In this document: positions 57,813 to 64,000 of the stretch, in pieces | How the letters are laid out: the number at the start of each line of letters is the position of its first letter | Position numbering within the stretch: the stretch's first letter is position 1 | Origin: Lepus europaeus | Lineage: Eukaryota; Chordata; Mammalia; Lagomorpha; Leporidae | Reading direction: 5' to 3' | NCBI RefSeq assembly: GCF_033115175.1 | Contig: NC_084837.1 | Coordinates: forward strand, 65,371,266 to 65,435,265 | Length of the DNA stretch: 64,000 nucleotides | The notes under the pieces: generated by a model | Databases searched by the model: none | The model's input: the letters and a program-made list of their open reading frames with translations, nothing else | What the model was told of the DNA's origin: nothing | Position numbers and translations under genes: made by a program

Positions 57813-60800
57813 CTGAAGGAGCAGGGAAAGTGAAGGAGAAAAGGACACTTGAGTGAACCCTCTATTACAGAGACAGACGTGCTGTCTAGCCAGTAACAGC
57901 CAGCTCAGCCCAAATTAACATCTTAGGTCAAACACGGCACTACTGATGACCAAAAGGAAGTTACAATTACTGTACACGGACATAAGAAATGTTTACCAAA
58001 TACACCACCGGGAAGCAGTGGAATACAATGACTTACCTCTTGAAGGTGGTGCCTTTCTGCTGATAAGGTCAACCTATCAGGAAAGTGAGACACGGCCCAC
58101 AGGCCTAACAGCTATGGGTCTGAGGACATCCCTGAACAGTAACAACGCATACACACTTTCCAGGTACCTTTGTTATGGGCACTTGAATGATGCTGCTTCA
58201 CAGAGGCTGCTCCACCAGTCATGAGGATCTCGGACCAGAGCTCCAGGAAGTTCTGCTGCTGGTCTGACACCAAGAGTACCTTCAGATTCTGGAAAGGGTT
58301 TTCACGAGGTTGCCTACGGAGGAGTCAGACACACGCACTTGGGAACTGGAAAGGACCTTAGGACAGAAAATATCCAACCAGTGGCCCTTCTGCAAAGGTA
58401 CTCTGCTTTCACAACTAAGCTCTATGGTTAGGGTGCCCTCACCCTCGCCCTTTTTCTGTGAATGATGTGAACTCTCTGGGATCCTGGCCTTCTGCTTTCT
58501 CTGTTCATCCTGGGGCCAAGAATAATAGCAAAAAAACTGAATGCTTCATAACTTAGTTCCCTAACCTTAGGGGTTGAGGACAGTGACACATACTTTCAAA
58601 AGGTTCCTAGCCTATGGGAATGAAATGTTTTAGTAAATTGCTGAGGTCATTTCAAACCCACTCAACATTCTAAGTTACCCTGAAAATATTTCCATTTCTA
58701 GCAACATTGATTCTCTCCCCCAGATCTCCCTTCCAAAAGCTTCCCATCTTCTTGCTACACAACTTTGGCTGGGCCCTCAAATACTCACCAATCCAGGATT
58801 CTCTGTTCCTCAAGGCTGTACCCAGCTGGCAACAGGTAATTACGGTAGTTCTGGAGCTGGTTGGCATGGCAACTGTCATGGACCCAGACATGAGACACAC
58901 AAGGAATCCCACTGGCAAGGCACAGGAAGTACTTCCGGGTTCGACAGTGTTGATCGGCAATTAGCAGACACTGGTAGGCTGTGTTACACTACAAGGAAAG
59001 TAACCAAGCCAATGGGTCTGGTGATTCCTATGGAAACTCCTGAGTAGCAGTCGTAATGAGAACAGACTGAAGCCTTCCAACTACTCCGCAAACTTCCCCA
59101 GATTCTCTGTGCCTTACCTGCAGCTTTCTGAGAGCCTGTATCCTTGTGGGACAACAAAAACCCATAGCTTGGCCTTTCAGGCTCGGAATCAGCAGCACCG
59201 GTGGGCATTTCCACCGAACACAAATTCCAAGCTGCTTTGGTCTCAGCACCAGAACCATAGCCATTAAGTAACCTAAGGTTCAAATTTCTCTTCCTTGTAT
59301 ACGGTAAGAATATTTCATGCAACATTTTGGCTGTTTCCTAGTCCCTAAAATCTCTGACCTCTCTGATCCTTCTGGGGCCTCTTTTCAGTACATCAAATGG
59401 GCTCTTACGATTGTCACTCTGGGAAGCCACACGAAGAAACTCCTCACCTGGGCTTCATTGAAATCTTCAAGGATATAGCCAGCTCCTGCTCGAAGCTGGG
59501 ATTCTGTATACTGCTTGTTGAAAGGTGGAATTTCTAAAAATTCTATACAAAAAAAAAAGATAATCAAGGTAGTCACTAATGACCGCGTTGGTTGGTTTCC
59601 TATTTGTTACATTCCGCCTGCTGCTTCCCACCCCCTGTGTCACTCCCCAGCTATCGCCACAGCAGCGTGCCCCAAAGACGGGTCAAGGGCTTCCCACAGC
59701 TCAGAGACTGCTCCTGAGGCCTATTAAATGCTGCTAGAAGAAGGGACAAGAACGGAGGGAACAGAAAGATGAGGAATGGCGGTAGGTCCTAGACCTACAA
59801 ACATCAAAGGTTCCTATACTAAACCTAAGTCACAGGACTGTTCCTAGGAATGGACCACCACTTCCCACAATGTCATACTCCAATATGAATAACCCTCACC
59901 ATCAGGAAGTTCTTCTTATGTCTACCCTAAATCTCTCTTGCCTCAAATTAAACCCCTTTCCTCTACTTCTTTGGAAATGAAGAACAGCTGATGAATACTT
60001 GATAATAAAACCTTCAAATTCCCACTTTATCAGCATTTTCTTAACCCATTGTACACTGAAATTTTGATAAACCAGAATGCTCAAGGAAAGTAAGGTTTTT
60101 AAAATTTAACCCATAACTGAAGGTTAAATCCTGTTTCAACCTTTTTGTTGAAAACTATCCCCCTTTGATGATCTTGAAGTACCTCAGGGCATTGAACATC
60201 AATGGCTGCTCTGCAGTCTGGGGGTGAAGTAGAAGGTATGAGAGATGAGGCTGGAGCTGTAATGACCCTAGGCAATTAGAAATTGCTTCTTTTGACCAAA
60301 TATCTAATATGAGCTTGTTTCCTTGTCATCTGCTCCTCTTATATATAACACATTAAAAAAAAAAAGCAAGACATTAGAGATTTTCATTACTTACAAGTCC
60401 TGGGAAATTAAATTCTAATTGAACTTTTATCACAAAAAACCCAATCCAATGCATAAGGTTCAGTACCAGGACCACTCTACTTTCCTCTTAGCTCCAGCGG
60501 TACTGGGAGAACAGGCCCCTTGCAAACATATCCAGGGCTGCTCCACTGTACTGATCCCCACCCCCATCTTTGTTTTGGTCTGACAGGACCCCTTCTTCAC
60601 CTGTATCCTCTCTTCTTGAGTCTCCATTCGTCTCAAACTTGCCGAACTGGAGACTAAATGGCTGTTAGAATGTATCAAGCTCTTTGTCTTTGTCATAGCA
60701 TTGTTTTGGTGTCACCATCTTTACCACTAAGAATCCTGCTCATGTGTCGTTCATTATCCTCAAGACTTCTATTTTATGTCTGCTTAATACAGGACTGTTT

Positions 60801-62916
60801 CCCATGCTGACTTATTTAGGATTTTAAGCCCCAATTATAATTACCCTGTCTATGCAGTTCATCTTGCTAATTTTTCTCCAATAATTGGGTTTAATTTTCT
60901 TCACTTTCAAGGTATGAGGGCCCTGCCAAATGGAGGTTAATTCTACCATTTAAACAGAGGAGGAAGGAACTAAATGAACTCAAATCCAGAGTCCATTCCT
61001 GTGTCTGACGAGTCCCCTGATGGTGTGCCATCTCACAAGACTGGCTACCATATTATTAGTAAATGTCTCATAAGGTGAATTTAATATTTTACTGCACTCT
61101 TGCTATAAACAGGCATCTAAGAGTTCTCATGTATCTTGTAACACCTATCAGTTTCTTGAGAACTAATTCTGCAAAGGACTGTTTTAGTGCAGATGTCTTC
61201 AGCCTTGAGATTGAGAAACCCCGAAGCATTCTCATACGCCAAAAATATTAAAGATTCTGGTGGTGCTGGGCCGGTGTCTGCAGATGAAGGAACCAACATA
61301 GAGCAGATGCATTCACCATGACCACAAACTTTCCAACAGAAACCAGGAGACCCCTTTACAAAAGGCTACCCGAATGCCTCACTTAATTTTTCTGAATTTA
61401 TTAGGTCTCTCAAAAGCACAGATTTTAAAAGAATTCAACAGCCTGATTTGCATACCCAAGTCAGCCTAGTTGACTATGGGGTGCCAAGCAACAGTAAAAC
61501 ACGTGCAGAGCTGCCTGGTACAGGGAAGGGCTAGGACACAGTTGGCACAATATTGTGAAAGCAAGAAGAAACCAAGACCATGGTCACTGCCTCGGTGCCG
61601 TGACACACCTCTATACAGAACCCTCAAAGAATGCCTATTATTTATGATCAAACTAAGAATGTCTGGCTAGGAAATTCCTCACATGCCTCTTTATTTCTAA
61701 ATGTACCTATCTGAATTCTGTTTGACAAGCCTTTGCATACACTTAACCTTGGATAGCCACAACACACCATGCCTACTCCCATAGCCCAACATCTCCACAC
61801 CACAGCTTCTCTATAAGCACCTTCCAAATAGCACCAACTATCATTGCAATGCCGTAATCACCCCTCCTGTGTCCTTGTACTTCTCCTCCATATGGGTACA
61901 GTTGTAAAGACAGTTTTGATAAATTAGGTGTCATCCATACCTGAAATGCCTACCATCAGAGATCTATGACAACCACATTCCCTTAGATTCTTCCATCTAA
62001 GACTCAACAGTAGACATTCTATCTGGACCTTTAGCCTTGAGACACATTTGGATAGTCACTTGTAGTGAATACATTTGTGTTATGTCCTTTGTCCTAGACT
62101 GCATACTTTTCCGACTTACCTTTCCGCACTTCAGCCTTCACTCAAAAGCAGTAAAAACATAGAAATGCAATGTAAAGTAAGGTCAAAGACAGGAACAAGA
62201 GTTGAAAAGGCCTACAAGCGCCTTCTGATCACACTAGGCACCCCACATTCCCAGTCTTACACTCTCAAAACAATGAGCCTCACCTTCCATGGAGCTTTGC
62301 TCCACTAGTTGCCCCTAGAACACAAACGGAAGACAGCAGGGTCCTCAGAAACCTGACCTGGATAGCTGTAGTAGGGTAAAATGAACACTGGGTTCTACTC
62401 CCAAAGCTGTCACTATTGTGGATGCAAAACAACTAGTTAACCACTCCAAGCTCAACAGATCAAAGATCTATTTCTCATCTGCTTCAGAGGACTATTTTGA
62501 GGAACCACTGACTTGGGGGAATTTTACGAAAACTATAAACCAAGAAGCAGGGTACACATTAATTTTCACTTTTTAGACCAAGATCCCAGTTGCTATCTGC
62601 CCCAGCTCTACATATGGCAGGGAAACCACCAGCTCATAAAGTGAATGCAAATTAAGGAAGTAGGTATGTATCACAGCCCCAGGGCTTCCTTGGGCCTTAC
62701 CCTCCTCTTCTTCACTGCTTCCTGTAGGCCCATCGGACAGCTTGGAGCGGCTGGCCAGCTTGTCACTGGTTGTGGCCATGGTGAGGAGAAAGGCATAGCC
62801 CAGAAACAAGGTCTTGTTGAGTGGTAAAGGACCCCTTTGCTCTTCCATGGTAGAGGGTTCAGTGGTGTGATCTCCACTTTCACAGGGGCTCACACACTCT
62901 CCTGCCCCCACTGCAC
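57625..62916 (-). CDS. TP53BP1: TP53BP1 3' end: tandem BRCT region of 53BP1 (partial gene)
   Basis: The last five coding exons (62916-62701, 59542-59448, 58988-58789, 58313-58168, 57812-57625) join in frame for 845 nt, giving about 280 C-terminal residues and the stop TAG. The encoded protein runs from [16 protein letters not shown] through [20 protein letters not shown] (start of BRCT 1) to KHDYVSH, the 53BP1 C-terminus. 53BP1 is a nuclear DNA double-strand-break adaptor promoting end joining; its tandem BRCT repeats bind p53 and contribute to binding of phosphorylated H2AX. The Tudor domain, the oligomerisation region and the N-terminal phosphosites are encoded beyond the right edge. All five acceptors and four internal donors are canonical. 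The gene is convergent with TUBGCP4, with 1.5 kb between the two stop codons. Confidence 0.96.
58168..58313 (-). CDS. TP53BP1: TP53BP1 exon, start of BRCT 2 (second from the end)
   Basis: [17 protein letters not shown] .. HHSSAHNK, phase 2 to 1; acceptor CCGTAG, donor GTACCT. The LMTGGAASV segment is the BRCT glycine turn. Confidence 0.96.
58789..58988 (-). CDS. TP53BP1: TP53BP1 exon, end of BRCT 1 and inter-BRCT linker (third from the end)
   Basis: [15 protein letters not shown] .. EQRILDW, phase 0 to 2; acceptor CTTGTAG, donor GTGAGT. It contains the diagnostic BRCT tryptophan in VSHVWVHDS. Confidence 0.96.
59448..59542 (-). CDS. TP53BP1: TP53BP1 exon, BRCT 1 (fourth from the end)
   Basis: 32 codons ([15 protein letters not shown] .. 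LEDFNEAQ), phase 1 to 0; acceptor GTATAG, donor GTGAGG. The GAGYILEDF segment is the typical BRCT glycine region. Confidence 0.95.
59543..62700 (-). other. TP53BP1: TP53BP1 intron, repeat-poor
   Basis: A 3.2 kb intron without recognisable SINE, L1 or coding sequence. Short open frames inside it show no domain. Confidence 0.6.
62701..62916 (-). CDS. TP53BP1: TP53BP1 exon, start of BRCT 1 (fifth from the end)
   Basis: Acceptor CCTTACCAG, donor GTAAGG. It encodes a variable acidic linker, then [20 protein letters not shown] (BRCT 1 beta-1) and an acidic SSEEEEE loop that continues into the next exon. Confidence 0.94.
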
Positions 62917-64000
62917 CTGGTAAGGACAGAGGCACAGTTACAAGAGAAGACCATTGCCTGGGCAGAGGCCCTGGCCCAAGTATGACCTGAGGGACAGGCA
63001 ATGTCCTGATGAACTTTTCTGAGCTAGGAACCAAAGACCATTCCTATGCCCAATATTATAAATGGCCAATAACCCAGGACTAAATTTATAATGAAGAGAA
63101 ATTTACATATTTAAGTTTTATACATCCGTGACATTGTTTTCATAAATGAAAATTAACTAGTACTGTTTCTGTTTAGCCAACTAAGTATTTCTGAGATCAT
63201 CTGAAGAAAGAAGTGGTTCTAATACAAAAAATAGGCAAACAATGCAAAGTGTCTGGGTATCTTCAGCCCACTTTCTCTGCCCCATTCTCTGATTCCCCAT
63301 AGGCTATGGGCTATTTTGAAGAGCCTTAAAACACACACACACACATACACATACATCTTTATTACCAAGAAATGTCCCCAGCAGATCTTCCTATCCCATT
63401 TCTAACCCTCACCAGAATGGCACAAAGAATGCTTGGTAATAAAGTGTTTTTACAGATAGTTGGAGCCACATCAAAATAGCCTGCCTCCGCGTCCCAGTTT
63501 CCAACACCTGGTTAGGGAAGTGAACCAGCTAGTCCAGGACTCCCAGAACACCCATGCTAGAAGTGCCCCATAAGTCCTTGAAAAGGAAACAGGATACCTG
63601 GCCTGGAGAAGCTGAATCGTAGGTTCATTAGGAGGCTAAGATGACAGACAGGTCATGCATGCCTCCCTACAATAACCAGCAAAAGAACAGTCTCAGGAAA
63701 AAAAAAAAAACAGTCTCAGAGGCAAAATAACGTAATATGTACAATATGTCATGTACAAGGCTGGAGTTCAAAATTTGAATCAAAAGCCACCTTTCTGCGC
63801 CTCAGATTCTTCAATGGATAACAAATCCAGGCACCTATACTTCAAAGGATTTTACGTATATCAGATAAGACATATGACGTGGTTGGCTCCATGCCTCACA
63901 AGAATTCAAGTGGCTGTTTTTAAATATCACAATAGCAGTGGCAGGTGGAATAAGGAAATAACAAAATTCAAACACACAGGAAACACAGGAGCTCAGGTGC
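62917..64000 (-). other. TP53BP1: TP53BP1 intron (no exon seen)
   Basis: I found no reading frame matching 53BP1 and no C-repeat here. A short (AC)n run at about 63332-63350 is the only simple repeat noted. The next upstream exon lies beyond the window. Confidence 0.6.

Noticed and set aside
62573-63034. The full 153-codon frame around the TP53BP1 exon as an independent gene
   Set aside because: Only 62701-62916 is exonic; both edges of the frame extend through canonical splice sites into introns.

Overview
The window is nuclear DNA of a placental mammal, almost certainly a lagomorph and most likely the European rabbit (Oryctolagus cuniculus). The evidence is more than 45 copies of the lagomorph C-repeat SINE, many nested in one another. 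They have a tRNA-like head, a conserved body in which the words for 'ttgggcc' and 'ggatggcccaag' recur, and either a (CT)n/AAATAA tail or a poly(A) tail. Around them are older L1, L2 and MIR remnants. There is no bacterial, viral or plasmid content and no CRISPR array. Long ORFs inside SINEs are not genes.

Three protein-coding genes are present, in the order known from human 15q15.3 (ADAL - ZSCAN29 - TUBGCP4 - TP53BP1). (1) ZSCAN29 lies on the minus strand, with five coding exons between 16403 and 6200 joining to 852 codons: a SCAN domain, two tandem Myb/SANT-like domains and six C2H2 zinc fingers. (2) TUBGCP4 lies on the plus strand, with eighteen coding exons from 17782 to 56099 joining without a break to 667 codons: gamma-tubulin complex component 4. 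(3) The 3' end of TP53BP1 lies on the minus strand, with the last five coding exons between 62916 and 57625. These encode the tandem BRCT region of 53BP1; the rest of the gene runs off the right edge.

Layout: 1-6199 is downstream of ZSCAN29, with SINEs, MIRs and possibly the end of a left-hand neighbour (a polyadenylation signal at 1973). 6200-16524 is ZSCAN29. 16900-17950 is a CpG-rich bidirectional promoter holding an NRF1 palindrome and divergent ETS sites. 17782-56099 is TUBGCP4, whose introns 1, 5 and 9 are packed with SINEs and LINE fragments. 56100-57624 is the tail-to-tail 3' UTR zone shared with TP53BP1. 57625-64000 is TP53BP1, where I see no C-repeats.

The three genes do not form a pathway. 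ZSCAN29 and TUBGCP4 share a divergent promoter, and TUBGCP4 and TP53BP1 are convergent. No novel system was found. The most useful observations are the promoter architecture, a NAGNAG acceptor predicting 667/666-residue GCP4 isoforms, the duplicated Myb/SANT exon pair and a degenerate seventh zinc finger in ZSCAN29, a SINE close upstream of TUBGCP4 exon 2, and an unassigned GC-rich block at 43850-44870. Exon coordinates were read by eye from splice sites and reading frame. Comparisons with human proteins rest on remembered sequences, not on an alignment.
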